DNA of 64,000 nucleotides from Rahnella bonaserana (GCF_019049675.1 NZ_JAFMOW010000060.1:1-64000); one strand, 5' to 3'; counted from the first letter of the stretch, positions 17,210 to 25,584 are shown. Translations and numbers: made by a program. The notes: generated by a model from the letters alone, not told the origin.

Positions 17210-20200
17210 ATGACTCGCCATCGCCGCGCGACCGGGCGCTTTGCCCGTTTTGTCTGCGCTTTTCTTTTGTTATCACTCTTTTCTGTATCCCAGGCGATTG
17301 CTCAATCGGCAGGGTGTACGGCGCTGAATAACCGCACGTTTTCCACCGCGAACTTTTCAAGTCAGGCTTATCAGGCCAGCCAGTTTGATGCCACTGATAC
17401 CTTAACGCTGACGTTTTCAGATTCTGGCGCCGGTGTGAACAGCGAGATAACAGATACTGACAGCTTCGGCCTGACGAATTATGCGCAGACGACATACTCA
17501 ACCTACTACGTCACCGGCGGCACGGCAGGCCCCCATTCTTATACGGTAACGGGATCACAACTGGTGAGCAGCGGGGTTCGCTTTCGTATCACCACCAGCC
17601 ACGGCTATCTGAGCCCTCTCAGCGTTTCCTGTACCTCACCGGTCAGCGCATCTGCAGATGCCAGCCTTTCGTCTCTGTCACTTTCTGCGGGTTCGCTTTC
17701 ACCGGCTTTTTCAAGCGGGACAACGTCTTACAGTGCAACCGTTGCCAACAGCGTGACCAGCATTACGCTGACGCCGGTAACCACCGACACTACGGCAACC
17801 GTAAAAGTGAATGGGGCTTCCGTCACTTCCGGCAGTGCGTCTGGTGCAATCCCGTTAAGTGAAGGGAGTAACACCATCAACGTCACCGTGACGGCCGCCG
17901 ACGGCACCTCTACGTCCGGCTATTCCGTGCAGGTACAACGCAACGGATTAGCACCGGTCGCTGGTTCGGCCGGCGCCAGCGTGGCGTTTAACAGCAGCAA
18001 TAATGCGATTGCTCTGCCCCTTTCCGGCGGCGCAGCAACATCTGTTGTATCAGAATCGGCACCGGCACACGGTTCAGTCGTATTCTCCGGCTCAACCGCC
18101 CTTTATACGCCGCTGCAAAACTACTTTGGCCCAGACAGTTTTACCTATACCGCCAGCAACACCTGGGGCACATCTGCACCTGCGACCGTCAGCGTGAATA
18201 TCGCCGCACCGGTGATTACGCTGTCGCCGGTCACCTTACCTTCTGCCACATCCGGCACCGCTTACAGCCAGACACTGACCGCAACGGGCGGATCAGGCAG
18301 CTATCAGTTCACCACAACGGATATGTTACCTGCCGGATTAACACTGGCAGCAAATGGTGAGCTTTCGGGAACGCCGACCGCAGCAGGCAGCTTTAACATT
18401 ACCGTCGTGGCGCACGATACGGCGAATGCGGCCACCGGAAACCAAAGCTACACGATAACCGTAAACGGGCAGGCACCGGTCGCGGGCGCGGTCAGCACCA
18501 CGGTTGCCGGGAACAGCAGCAACAACGCCATCGTTCCGGCGCTGTCTGGCGGCGTCGCGGCGTCAGTTACCATCACTGCCGCCCCGCTTCACGGCACGGC
18601 GACGGCTTCGGGAACCTCATTGAATTACACGCCTGCGCCCGGATATTCAGGTGCCGACAGCTTCACGTACAGCGCCAGCAATCACTGGGGCACATCTGCA
18701 CCCGCTGCTGTCAGTGTGAACGTTGCCAGCGTCACGCTGGTATTCACGCCCGCGAGCGGCGCTTTACCCGCAGCCACCGCAGGTACGCCGTGGTCACAGA
18801 CTATTACGGCCAGCAGCGGTACTGCACCTTACACCTACAGTGCATCCGGCCTGCCAGCGGGGCTCACCATCAGCGCCAGCACGGGTGAGATTTCCGGTAC
18901 GCCCGCCACTTCCGGCACTTATGCCCTTCAGGTGAGTGCCGCGGACAGTCACGGGACCACCGGCACCGTAAACTATGCACTGACGGTTGCCGGACAAGCA
19001 CCGGTAGTCAGTGCGGTATCCTCGAGCGTGGCAGCCAACACCCGCGATAATCTGATTGAGCCGGTGCTGTCGGGCGGCGCAGTCACTTCACTGGCGATTG
19101 TGCAGCAACCTTCACACGGCACGGCGCGCATCCAGAACCTGAAAATCCGCTACACGCCGGTTGCCGGCTATTCCGGTAGTGACAGTTTCATTTACAGCGC
19201 GTCCAATAATTTTGGCGCAGCACAGGCATCGGTCACGCTGAACGTCACCGCCGTACAACTGGCCTTCACGCCTGCCAGCGGCGCATTACCCGATGGTCGT
19301 GCAGGCACGCCTTATCGGCAGACTTTCAGCGCAACAGGCGGCACGGCATCGTATCAGTACCGCATATCAGGCACATTGCCCGCCGGATTAACACTGAGCG
19401 GCGACACGCTGAGCGGAACACCTTCCGCAGCGGGGAACAACAGTTTTACGTTGATCGCTACAGACGCCAGCGGCGTGACGGCTCAGGTCGCGTACACACT
19501 TAACATTACCAGCGCGCAGCCGGTGGGCGTCAGCCATACGGCCTCCGTTCTCGCTGGCAAATCTGTGCGGGTAAACCTGACCGAAAACGCCACCGGTGGG
19601 CCGTTTACCGGGGCGCGACTTGTCGATTCTCCGGCTGCAACACTCGGCAGTGTGGCGCTGGCACAAAGCGATAACGGGATTTATCTCGACTTTCAGGCTG
19701 CGGCGCAGGCTTCCGGTACGGTGGCTCTTCGCTATGTGCTGATGACGCAAGATTCGCAATCAGCACCCGCGACCGTAACGCTGAGCATCGCCGGTCGTCC
19801 GGATCCATCTAAAGATCCGGATGTACTCGGTCTGGTCGGCGCGCAGATTCAGTCGGCGCAAAATTTCGCGCGTGCGCAAATCCGCAACTTCAGCGACCGT
19901 CTGGAAACGCTGCACAACCCGGCCAGTGTGCGCAGCGATATGAACGGCATCCGCTTCAACATGCCAGCGTCTGAAAAGGAACGCGGCAACGATGACACTC
20001 TGTGGAACACCGCGTGGGAGCACAATCGCCCGCAACCTGAGCTGCCGCAACTGACCGATAAAAACGCCGGGCAGCATCCGCTTAATGGTGCGAACTCGCG
20101 TATTAATTACTGGACCGGCGGGTTTGTTGATTTTGGTCATTCCGGTAAAGACGGCGTGAGTTTCAGTCACACGCTGGTCGGCATCAGCACCGGCGCGGAC

Positions 20201-20923
20201 TACCAGTTCACCCCGACTTTCACCGCAGGTATGGGGATTGGTTTTGGCAGAGACGTTAGCGATATCGGTGACAGCGGTTCCCGCAGCAACGGTCGATCCA
20301 TCAGCTCGGCGCTTTATGGCAGCTATCATCCCAGCCGTTTCTTTATCGATGGTTTGCTCGGATACAGCCGTCTGGACTACGACAGCCGTCGTTATGTGAC
20401 AGAAATGGATCAATTCGCCCGCGGCGACCGTGGCGGTTATCAGGTATTTGGGGCTCTGACATCGGGTTATGACTATCGTCTGCCCGACCTGCTGATTTCG
20501 CCATACGGACGCCTGCAATTGTCTCGCACCCGGCTCGACAGCTACACGGAATCCAGCGCCGATGCCTACGATCTGGCTTTCGCCTCCCAGGTGCTGAATG
20601 ATGTGACCGGCGCGCTCGGCGTTCGCACCCAATACGCACTGCCACTGACGTGGTCGGTGCTGCGCTGGCAAAGTCGTTTCGAATACACGCAGGCTTTCAG
20701 CGATCCGGGCCGTGCCCGTCTGGGTTACGCCGATTCCGGCAATGATACGTGGAGTGCGGATGTCTACGGCGACAGTCAGGAAAATCTGGTGTTAGGCATG
20801 GGGCTGGATTTCCTGCTGCCGCATAACATTACGCCGGGCATCGCCTATCAGGGCACGCTCGGGCTGGATGAGGCACGCAGCCGCTCGCAGATGATCATGA
20901 TCCGGGTGAACATCGGGTTCTGA
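17210..20923 (+). CDS. Large autotransporter with alternating Ig-like repeats
   Basis: 1237 residues. Signal peptide 1-31 (FVCAFLLLSLFSVSQAIA), an N-terminal domain to about 146, and a cadherin-like beta-sandwich domain at about 147-245. Then come three pairs: an APVxGxVS...FGPDSFTYTASN type bacterial Ig domain (about 248-331, 423-505, 598-682) followed by a putative-Ig (He_PIG) domain with ATxGTxYSQT and LPAGLTL motifs (about 332-422, 509-595, 684-770). A linker leads to a C-terminal 12-strand-type beta-barrel (about 964-1237) ending in IRVNIGF with the terminal Phe expected for outer-membrane insertion. This is a type V secreted surface protein, probably an adhesin. It is a single-gene unit with a terminator behind it. 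Confidence 0.85.
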   Translation: MTRHRRATGRFARFVCAFLLLSLFSVSQAIAQSAGCTALNNRTFSTANFSSQAYQASQFDATDTLTLTFSDSGAGVNSEITDTDSFGLTNYAQTTYSTYYVTGGTAGPHSYTVTGSQLVSSGVRFRITTSHGYLSPLSVSCTSPVSASADASLSSLSLSAGSLSPAFSSGTTSYSATVANSVTSITLTPVTTDTTATVKVNGASVTSGSASGAIPLSEGSNTINVTVTAADGTSTSGYSVQVQRNGLAPVAGSAGASVAFNSSNNAIALPLSGGAATSVVSESAPAHGSVVFSGSTALYTPLQNYFGPDSFTYTASNTWGTSAPATVSVNIAAPVITLSPVTLPSATSGTAYSQTLTATGGSGSYQFTTTDMLPAGLTLAANGELSGTPTAAGSFNITVVAHDTANAATGNQSYTITVNGQAPVAGAVSTTVAGNSSNNAIVPALSGGVAASVTITAAPLHGTATASGTSLNYTPAPGYSGADSFTYSASNHWGTSAPAAVSVNVASVTLVFTPASGALPAATAGTPWSQTITASSGTAPYTYSASGLPAGLTISASTGEISGTPATSGTYALQVSAADSHGTTGTVNYALTVAGQAPVVSAVSSSVAANTRDNLIEPVLSGGAVTSLAIVQQPSHGTARIQNLKIRYTPVAGYSGSDSFIYSASNNFGAAQASVTLNVTAVQLAFTPASGALPDGRAGTPYRQTFSATGGTASYQYRISGTLPAGLTLSGDTLSGTPSAAGNNSFTLIATDASGVTAQVAYTLNITSAQPVGVSHTASVLAGKSVRVNLTENATGGPFTGARLVDSPAATLGSVALAQSDNGIYLDFQAAAQASGTVALRYVLMTQDSQSAPATVTLSIAGRPDPSKDPDVLGLVGAQIQSAQNFARAQIRNFSDRLETLHNPASVRSDMNGIRFNMPASEKERGNDDTLWNTAWEHNRPQPELPQLTDKNAGQHPLNGANSRINYWTGGFVDFGHSGKDGVSFSHTLVGISTGADYQFTPTFTAGMGIGFGRDVSDIGDSGSRSNGRSISSALYGSYHPSRFFIDGLLGYSRLDYDSRRYVTEMDQFARGDRGGYQVFGALTSGYDYRLPDLLISPYGRLQLSRTRLDSYTESSADAYDLAFASQVLNDVTGALGVRTQYALPLTWSVLRWQSRFEYTQAFSDPGRARLGYADSGNDTWSADVYGDSQENLVLGMGLDFLLPHNITPGIAYQGTLGLDEARSRSQMIMIRVNIGF

Positions 20924-20933
20924 TAAGGAAGAG

Positions 20934-20960
20934 GCGTCCTGAAGATAGCGGGACGCTTTT
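20934..20960 (+). terminator. Terminator of the autotransporter gene
   Basis: GCGTCC (20934-20939) pairs with GGACGC (20951-20956), followed by TTTT. Confidence 0.7.
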
Positions 20961-20974
20961 GATCAACGTGCTTG

Positions 20975-21048
20975 ATGTAACCCGCTGCAACGCCTGAAAT
21001 TTCTCTGGAAAGCGCACCTCATTTTCGCGGTTAGCCCGTTGGTTTAGC
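20975..21048. repeat. 74-bp direct repeat, left copy
   Basis: Identical to 22447-22520 except for two bases; the last 54 bases are a perfect match. Weaker similarity extends left to about 20965: ACGTGCTTGATG resembles the abiEii end at 22430-22441, with an 8-base gap. The left copy therefore looks like it carries the scar of an abiEii 3' end. Together the copies bracket the AbiE module. Confidence 0.92.
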
Positions 21049-21110
21049 CTCCGCAGACGCGTTACATTGCGCAGGAATAGCGCGAGCCTGATAAACTCTA
21101 TCCATGCTAT

Positions 21111-21169
21111 GGTTTACAAAAATAAAAATATGCGGCAATAATCGCCGCGAATTATCCATTTTGTAAACC
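21111..21169 (+). promoter_or_regulatory. abiE promoter with inverted repeat operator
   Basis: GGTTTACAAAA (21111-21121) and TTTTGTAAACC (21159-21169) are a perfect 11-bp inverted repeat. A promoter fits inside: TTTACA at 21113, an 18-base spacer and AATAAT at 21137. AbiEi antitoxins are known to bind inverted repeats over their own promoter, so this is the likely autoregulation site. A smaller hairpin GCGGC...GCCGC lies between the arms. Confidence 0.7.
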
Positions 21170-21180
21170 GGTGGTTTTTT

Positions 21181-21954
21181 ATGCTTAACACTGAGGCGAG
21201 ACAACATCTGAAAACGTTACTCCCTTGTGGTCTGATCACCACAAAAACGTGGTTGCAAGAACAGGGATTACCACGACATTTTATCGATAACGCAGTAAAA
21301 AGCCGGACGTTGCTGATGCTTGCACCCGGCGTGTATACACGTGATGAATCGCCATTGAACTGGCAAGGGATCGTAACCTCGCTTCAGCGTATGCACCCAA
21401 CGCCCGTCACTTTAGGCGGTCTGACGGCTCTGAACCTGGAAGGGTTAGCACATTATCAGCTTAAGGGTCAGGTCGTACCAGTCAGCCTTTATTCTTCCAG
21501 TCCACTTCCAGCGTGGCTAAATAAAATCACCGGGCGCGCCAGTTTTAAAGGGCACAGCACGCGACGTTTATGGCCTGATTCGGTCATGGCGGACAAAAGA
21601 TTTCTGCGTGAAAGTCAGTGGCAGGAATCGCTGTCGCCAATGCTCTATTCCGCGCCTGAGAAAGCTATGCTCGAACTTCTCTCAGACGTGCCCAAAGCTA
21701 TCAGTTTTGAGCATGCTGACCAAATCATGCAGGGGCTTTCGACACTCTCCCCTCGCAAACTTGAACTTCTGCTGCAGGCAAGCGGCAGTATAAAGTCCAA
21801 ACGTCTTTTCCTGTGGCTGGCACAGCGTCACAACCATGCCTGGTTTAAATATCTCAAGCCTGATCTTTATGAGTTAGGTAGCGGTAAACGCGAAATCGCT
21901 AAGTCCGGCAGGCTAGATACGACATGGAATATTACGGTACCCAAGGATATGTAA
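21181..21954 (+). CDS. abiEi: AbiEi family antitoxin (type IV toxin-antitoxin)
   Basis: 257 residues with the AbiEi layout: an N-terminal winged helix DNA-binding part (LITTKTWLQEQGLPRHFIDNA, then PGVYTRDESPLNWQGIV), and a C-terminal antitoxin domain (SAPEKAMLELLSDVPKAISFEHADQIM, LSTLSPRKLELLLQAS). In AbiE systems this protein represses the operon and blocks the nucleotidyltransferase toxin, giving abortive phage defence and replicon stability. It appears complete. The partner gene begins 6 bases after its stop. The operon is preceded by an inverted repeat operator. Confidence 0.88.
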   Translation: MLNTEARQHLKTLLPCGLITTKTWLQEQGLPRHFIDNAVKSRTLLMLAPGVYTRDESPLNWQGIVTSLQRMHPTPVTLGGLTALNLEGLAHYQLKGQVVPVSLYSSSPLPAWLNKITGRASFKGHSTRRLWPDSVMADKRFLRESQWQESLSPMLYSAPEKAMLELLSDVPKAISFEHADQIMQGLSTLSPRKLELLLQASGSIKSKRLFLWLAQRHNHAWFKYLKPDLYELGSGKREIAKSGRLDTTWNITVPKDM

Positions 21955-21960
21955 TTAAAA

Positions 21961-22452
21961 ATGGACAGGGAATGTATTTACTACCGACAGGTGCAGTTGC
22001 TTTTACAATTGCTTCCTTTCATTGCAAAACACGATTGCTTTGCTCTCAAGGGTGGGACGGCAATCAATCTTTTTATCCGCAATTTTCCACGCTTATCCGT
22101 TGATATCGATCTGGTTTATTTGCCCGTGCTGGACCGGGAAGAGTCACTAAAGGGAATTAAAGCTGCGTTAGACGACATTGCGAAATCAGTGCTCGCTTAT
22201 ATTCCGCTCGCCGAATTGCTCGCAGTACGCAGGCAACTGATTGACCTGATTAATGGGAAAATAACTCAGGAAGAGAAAGAATTTTTACTGTCATTCAAAA
22301 ATAAAGAACCGGACTGGACGTTATTGGGTCTCGACAATATAGACAAGTTACCCGCAGTGCGTTGGAAAAGAAAAAATCTGTCGAAGATGCCCGCAGAGAA
22401 ACATGCGAACGCGCTTAAGCGACTGTCATACGTTCTTGATGTTGTCATGTAA
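21961..22452 (+). pseudogene. abiEii: AbiEii toxin gene with internal in-frame deletion
   Basis: 163 residues, against about 290 in the family. Residues 1-77 keep the nucleotidyltransferase core start: LKGGTAINLFIRNFPRLSVDIDLVYLP has the GGT and D-x-D motifs. Residues about 88-155 match the family C-terminus: EEKEFLLSFKNKEPDWTLLG, LPAVRWKRKNLSKM. The middle, about 130 residues with the remaining catalytic and core elements, is missing without a frame change. Three copies of GCTCGC near 22192-22224 could be the deletion junction. The product is probably an inactive toxin, leaving the antitoxin as a free repressor. The final Met-stop codons fall inside the right 74-bp repeat. Confidence 0.75.
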
Positions 22453-22520
22453 CCCACTGCAACGCGTGAAATTTCTCTGGAAAGCGCACCTCATTTTCGC
22501 GGTTAGCCCGTTGGTTTAGC
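22447..22520. repeat. 74-bp direct repeat, right copy
   Basis: 72 of 74 bases match 20975-21048. It begins in the last codon of abiEii and ends in TTGGTTTAGC, which supplies a plausible -35 (TTGGTT 22511-22516). An 18-base spacer follows, then a -10 at 22535-22540 (TATAGT) for the immunity region downstream. Confidence 0.92.
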
Positions 22521-22566
22521 TTACTCAATTACGCTATAGTGCGCCCGCTGCGGCAAAATCCGCAGC
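22511..22566 (+). promoter_or_regulatory. Predicted promoter and leader hairpin of the immunity region
   Basis: TTGGTT - 18 bases - TATAGT, followed by a perfect hairpin GCTGCGG-CAAAAT-CCGCAGC (22547-22566). The next bases, GGGTTTCGCAGCTCGG (22568-22583), resemble a target for the antisense RNA further down. Confidence 0.5.
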
Positions 22567-22606
22567 CGGGTTTCGCAGCTCGGCCAACACTATAAGGACG
22601 TACTTG

Positions 22607-22651
22607 ATGTTATACATCGAGTGCAATTGTCTCTGCTCACCTGTTATTTAG
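22607..22651 (+). CDS. Possible 14-codon leader peptide
   Basis: MLYIECNCLCSPVI, preceded by AAGGA 8 bases before the ATG. It lies between the promoter and the C4-like RNA. The good ribosome site is the only support; it may be a leader ORF whose translation affects the downstream RNA, or it may be chance. Confidence 0.35.
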   Translation: MLYIECNCLCSPVI

Positions 22652-22678
22652 GCAGCTAACCCTGTTTAATAACATCAA

Positions 22679-22756
22679 TGGTGGCTCAGGCAGGGCAGCC
22701 TTCGGGCTGGCCGGTGTCCTTGTAGGCCGGTACTGCGAACCTTGTCTGAGCTACCA
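22679..22756 (+). ncRNA. C4-like antisense RNA (phage P1/P4-type immunity RNA)
   Basis: A 78-base element closed by a 14-bp stem: TGGTGGCTCAGGCA (22679-22692) pairs throughout with TGTCTGAGCTACCA (22743-22756) with two G-U pairs. Inside is CAGCC-TTCG-GGCTG (22696-22709), a stem capped by a TTCG tetraloop, then GGCCGG...GGCCGG and CTGCGAAC (22733-22740). The last stretch can pair, with one bulge, with GTTTCGCAG, which occurs upstream (22570-22578) and downstream (22765-22773). Size, folding and placement before a short ORF overlapping a regulator match the C4 RNAs of P1/P7 and the CI RNA of P4, which act by antisense pairing. The identification is from pattern memory. Confidence 0.68.
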
Positions 22757-22810
22757 CCCAAAGAGTTTCGCAGCTCCAGTGGTAGTCGTATTCACTACAA
22801 GGAGTCGTAT

Positions 22811-22897
22811 ATGAAACTATCGCATAGCCCCACATTTCTGCCCTTCTGCTCTGCTGTTCCTGTGCTTTTAAAAACAGGAGCACCCCGTCATGAATAA
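22811..22897 (+). CDS. Short ORF overlapping the ner-like gene (icd-like position)
   Basis: 28 codons from an ATG with AAGGAG 8 bases upstream (MKLSHSPTFLPFCSAVPVLL...), ending inside the start of the Ner-like gene in another frame (8-base overlap). In P1-type immunity regions a short reading frame (icd) overlaps the regulated gene and its translation is controlled by C4 RNA. This ORF holds the same position relative to the C4-like RNA and is likely the coupling device for the downstream gene. Confidence 0.5.
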   Translation: MKLSHSPTFLPFCSAVPVLLKTGAPRHE

Positions 22898-23150
22898 TTG
22901 CGACTGGCATCAGGCCGATATCATTGCCGGATTACGTAAGAAAGGTACGACGATGGCCGCCGTCTCCCGCGCTGCCGGTCTGAGTTCCTCGACACTGTCT
23001 AACGCACTTTCAAGACCCTGGCCGAAAGGCGAAATGCTTATTGCGCAGGCATTGGATATACACCCGAGCGCCATCTGGCCAAGCCGGTATTTCGACCCAA
23101 ACACGCGTGAACTTATTCAGCGGAAGGTGAGATCTGCGGGCGGGGTGTAG
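22890..23150 (+). CDS. Ner/Nlp-family transcriptional regulator
   Basis: 86 residues with the Ner-type helix-turn-helix: DWHQADIIAGLRKKGTTMAAVSRAAGLSSSTLSNAL, then RPWPKGEMLIAQALDIHPSAIWPSRYFD. Ner of phage Mu represses the early promoters; the bacterial relative is SfsB/Nlp. It is translated from an overlapping upstream short ORF and lies behind the C4-like RNA, so its amount is likely set by antisense control. It is followed at once by a strong terminator and no other phage gene, so this is a phage immunity remnant or a captured regulatory unit. Confidence 0.85.
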   Translation: MNNCDWHQADIIAGLRKKGTTMAAVSRAAGLSSSTLSNALSRPWPKGEMLIAQALDIHPSAIWPSRYFDPNTRELIQRKVRSAGGV

Positions 23151-23159
23151 AAAATGATG

Positions 23160-23184
23160 AAAGGGCGCGGTATGCGCCCTTTTT
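23160..23184 (+). terminator. Terminator after the ner-like gene
   Basis: AAAGGGCGC pairs with GCGCCCTTT around a 4-5 base loop, followed by TT. Confidence 0.85.
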
Positions 23185-23268
23185 AGTGGAATGAGGAAAC
23201 GGGATGCCATAAATGGTGAAAAATTATTATCCTAAGGAAAAGTATGTAACTGTTTTCTAGATTGATAG

Positions 23269-24105
23269 TTAAATACCTTTGCGTTTAAATAGCTGCAACA
23301 AGCCTTTCACCGTTACATCCAATTGGCTACCCTCTTCATATACAGCGGGCACCACATAATTTGCCCTTTCTTCCGCAATAAGTTTTTCTACTTTTGACTG
23401 AGTTCTGCTATCACTCCATTTATTTTGGTCAAATACTGCTATAGAAAAACCACCTTGGTGTCTGACCATTTTCATCGATGGAATATCCGTATCTCCATCA
23501 CCAAAGAAAATCATTTTTTGGAATGGAACCTCTCGCGATTCTGGCTCAATGAATTTGTTAACAGCAGCATTATCCCACGAGTTATCAATCCCCTTGTTTA
23601 TCCTGAATAAAAATTGTGTTTTTGTAGTATAATTTATTGCTTGTGCCGGCCAAAGGACTGTCTTCCCGTCTTCTGAGTAATGATATTTACAAGCATATAT
23701 CATACGAAATCTCTTACCAATTTCAGTCCCGCGAATCATCGCATCTAATCCACTGGATATTATATAGTGGTCAATCTCCATATCGTATTGCCTGGCATAT
23801 TCATTGATTCTGCCAAACCAATCGACTACTCCAGGGAATAAAGGAATAGCTTGCCCATGCTTTACAAGATTAGAATAACTGAGTTCATCAGACTTTAGAG
23901 AATGAGCCTTCTCAGCAAGAAGGCCAAGATAGGATAATATCTCATCACCATCATCTTTTTTTGCCCTATCTTTAACCAAAGTCCAAAAATCGCCTATATT
24001 TTCAATACCTAAGGCCGGCATTAATCCATGCTGAGCGCAATCCCCCTCAGCCAAAGTCCCATCAAAATCGTATATCAGCGCACATTTCATTTTCATACTG
24101 CCCAT
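23269..24105 (-). CDS. HAD-superfamily hydrolase, AT-rich, unknown substrate
   Basis: 278 residues with the haloacid-dehalogenase phosphatase motifs: I ALIYDFDGTLAEGD (nucleophile and acid Asp), II HYIISSGL, and IV IFFGDGDTDIPSMKMVR. The usual motif III Lys is probably in the KYHYSEDGKT or TKTQ region. Such proteins are cytoplasmic Mg-dependent phosphatases; the helical cap between motifs I and II (residues about 25-110) would set the substrate, which I cannot name. The gene is clearly richer in A and T than its neighbours and lies beside the phage-like patch, which suggests recent acquisition. The start at 24105 has GGGAA upstream; 24096 or 24090 are alternatives. Confidence 0.8.
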   Translation of the reverse strand: MGSMKMKCALIYDFDGTLAEGDCAQHGLMPALGIENIGDFWTLVKDRAKKDDGDEILSYLGLLAEKAHSLKSDELSYSNLVKHGQAIPLFPGVVDWFGRINEYARQYDMEIDHYIISSGLDAMIRGTEIGKRFRMIYACKYHYSEDGKTVLWPAQAINYTTKTQFLFRINKGIDNSWDNAAVNKFIEPESREVPFQKMIFFGDGDTDIPSMKMVRHQGGFSIAVFDQNKWSDSRTQSKVEKLIAEERANYVVPAVYEEGSQLDVTVKGLLQLFKRKGI

Positions 24106-24324
24106 TTTTTATGTTCCCTATAGAAATTTTAATGGCTACGTATTTAGTTGAATTGACATTATTAGCTTTCTAAGTAGGTTAAGGTCCAACGTAGTACAAG
24201 TATTACGTTTAAGTCTGATTAAATAATATATGTTGAACAATTGTAATGCCAAAATAACAAAGAACCTCTAACAGAGCCATTTTCGGCGTAATCAGTTAGC
24301 AATGAAACATATGATAGAACTAAC
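24106..24324. other. AT-rich intergenic region, no gene seen
   Basis: About 220 bases upstream of the HAD gene with no reading frame and no clear repeat; presumably the HAD promoter. Confidence 0.4.
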
Positions 24325-24364
24325 AAAAAACCCCACACCCGCTTCTCAGCGAATGTGGGGTTTT
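24325..24364. terminator. Terminator of fabV
   Basis: AAAAAACCCCACA and TGTGGGGTTTT form a long stem, with the T-run placed to end the minus-strand fabV transcript. Confidence 0.9.
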
Positions 24365-24387
24365 AGCAATCTAAGCGTTAATCCAAA

Positions 24388-25584
24388 TTACATCTGGATC
24401 AGATGTTTGATTTTCACGTCTGGATTAGTATCGGCTGCGTAATCAACGCCGTTCAGGCCAAAGCCGAACAGACGCATGAACTCGCTTTTGTAGCCCGCAA
24501 AATCAGTCAGCTCAGGGATATTGTCGTTAGTGACTTCATCCCACAGCTTGCCGACTTCTGCCTGTACTTCCGGCGCGATCTCTTTCAGGTCAGCGCGCAG
24601 ACGGCCTTCGTTATCGACCAGCGGTTCAGCGCCATACAGGCTATCTTTGTACAGACCATAAACCTGCTCGATACAACCTTCGTGCGTGCCCTTCTCTTTC
24701 ATCACTTTGAACAGCAGGGAAAGATACAGCGGCATCACAGGGATAGCGGAACTCGCCTGAGTGACAACGGCTTTCAGCACGGAAACACGTGCGTCACCGC
24801 CCTGCTCTGCCAGTGTGCTGCGGATATCCAGAACACGTTTGTCCAGATCCTTCTTCGCTTCACCGATAGAACCGTTCCAGTAGATGTCCTGCGTCACTTC
24901 TTCACCCAGGTAGGTGAACGCCGTGGTTTTCGCGCCTTCAGCCAGTACACCGGCGGCTTTCAGGTCTTCGATCCACATCTGCCAGTCTTCGCCACCCATT
25001 ACCGCTACGGTGCCCGCGATTTCTTCAGGGGTTGCCGGTTCCAGCGTGGTTTCGTTGATGGTTTCTTTATCGGTATTGATGCCACGAATGGTCACTTGCT
25101 TACCGATTGGCTTCAGGGTGGAGTTAAACACTTCACCGGTTTTCGGATGGGTACGGCGCGGCGCGGCCAGGCTGTAAACCACCAGATCAACCTGACCTAA
25201 ATCTTGTTTGATCAGCTCAATGGTCTTTTGCTTCACTTCATCAGAGAAGGCGTCGCCGTTGATGCTTTTTGCGTACAGACCTTTTGCATCCGCAAATTCT
25301 TCGAAGGCTGCAGAGTTGTACCAGCCTGCGGTTGCAGTTTTCGATTCATCGCCCGGACGTTCGAAGAAGATGCCCAGCGTTGCTGCGTCAGAACCAAAAG
25401 CAGCTGAGATGCGGGCAGCGAGGCCGTAACCGGTAGAAGCACCGATCACCAGGACTTTTTTCGGACCGCCTTCGATTTTGCCTTGCGCGGTAACGTAGTC
25501 GATTTGTTCTTTAACGTTCGCCTTGCAACCTTCCGGATGGGCAGTAACACAGATAAAGCCACGGATGCGTGGTTTGATAATCAT
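24388..25584 (-). CDS. fabV: Trans-2-enoyl-ACP/CoA reductase FabV
   Basis: 398 residues, the normal FabV length, with [20 protein letters not shown] at the start. The NADH-binding segment is [21 protein letters not shown]; an active-site Tyr-x8-Lys lies in the region of [10 protein letters not shown] and GEAKKDLD; and [15 protein letters not shown] is visible. FabV reduces the enoyl group in the last step of fatty-acid elongation and, unlike FabI, is insensitive to triclosan. GAGG precedes the ATG. It stands alone, with its own terminator and a divergent sugar porter upstream. A FabI gene elsewhere is likely, making this the alternative isozyme. Confidence 0.93.
   Translation of the reverse strand: MIIKPRIRGFICVTAHPEGCKANVKEQIDYVTAQGKIEGGPKKVLVIGASTGYGLAARISAAFGSDAATLGIFFERPGDESKTATAGWYNSAAFEEFADAKGLYAKSINGDAFSDEVKQKTIELIKQDLGQVDLVVYSLAAPRRTHPKTGEVFNSTLKPIGKQVTIRGINTDKETINETTLEPATPEEIAGTVAVMGGEDWQMWIEDLKAAGVLAEGAKTTAFTYLGEEVTQDIYWNGSIGEAKKDLDKRVLDIRSTLAEQGGDARVSVLKAVVTQASSAIPVMPLYLSLLFKVMKEKGTHEGCIEQVYGLYKDSLYGAEPLVDNEGRLRADLKEIAPEVQAEVGKLWDEVTNDNIPELTDFAGYKSEFMRLFGFGLNGVDYAADTNPDVKIKHLIQM

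Noticed and set aside
19760-20671. 303-codon minus-strand frame opposite the autotransporter barrel
   Set aside because: It is antisense to a well-supported gene and its product has no recognisable domain; it reflects the GC-rich codon pattern of the real gene.
20975-22520. 74-bp repeats as attL/attR of an integrative element
   Set aside because: There is no integrase, tRNA target or element backbone between them; they fit better as a recombination scar.
22686-22910. Minus-strand 74-codon frame across the C4-like RNA
   Set aside because: It lies opposite a strongly structured RNA and shows no family resemblance.
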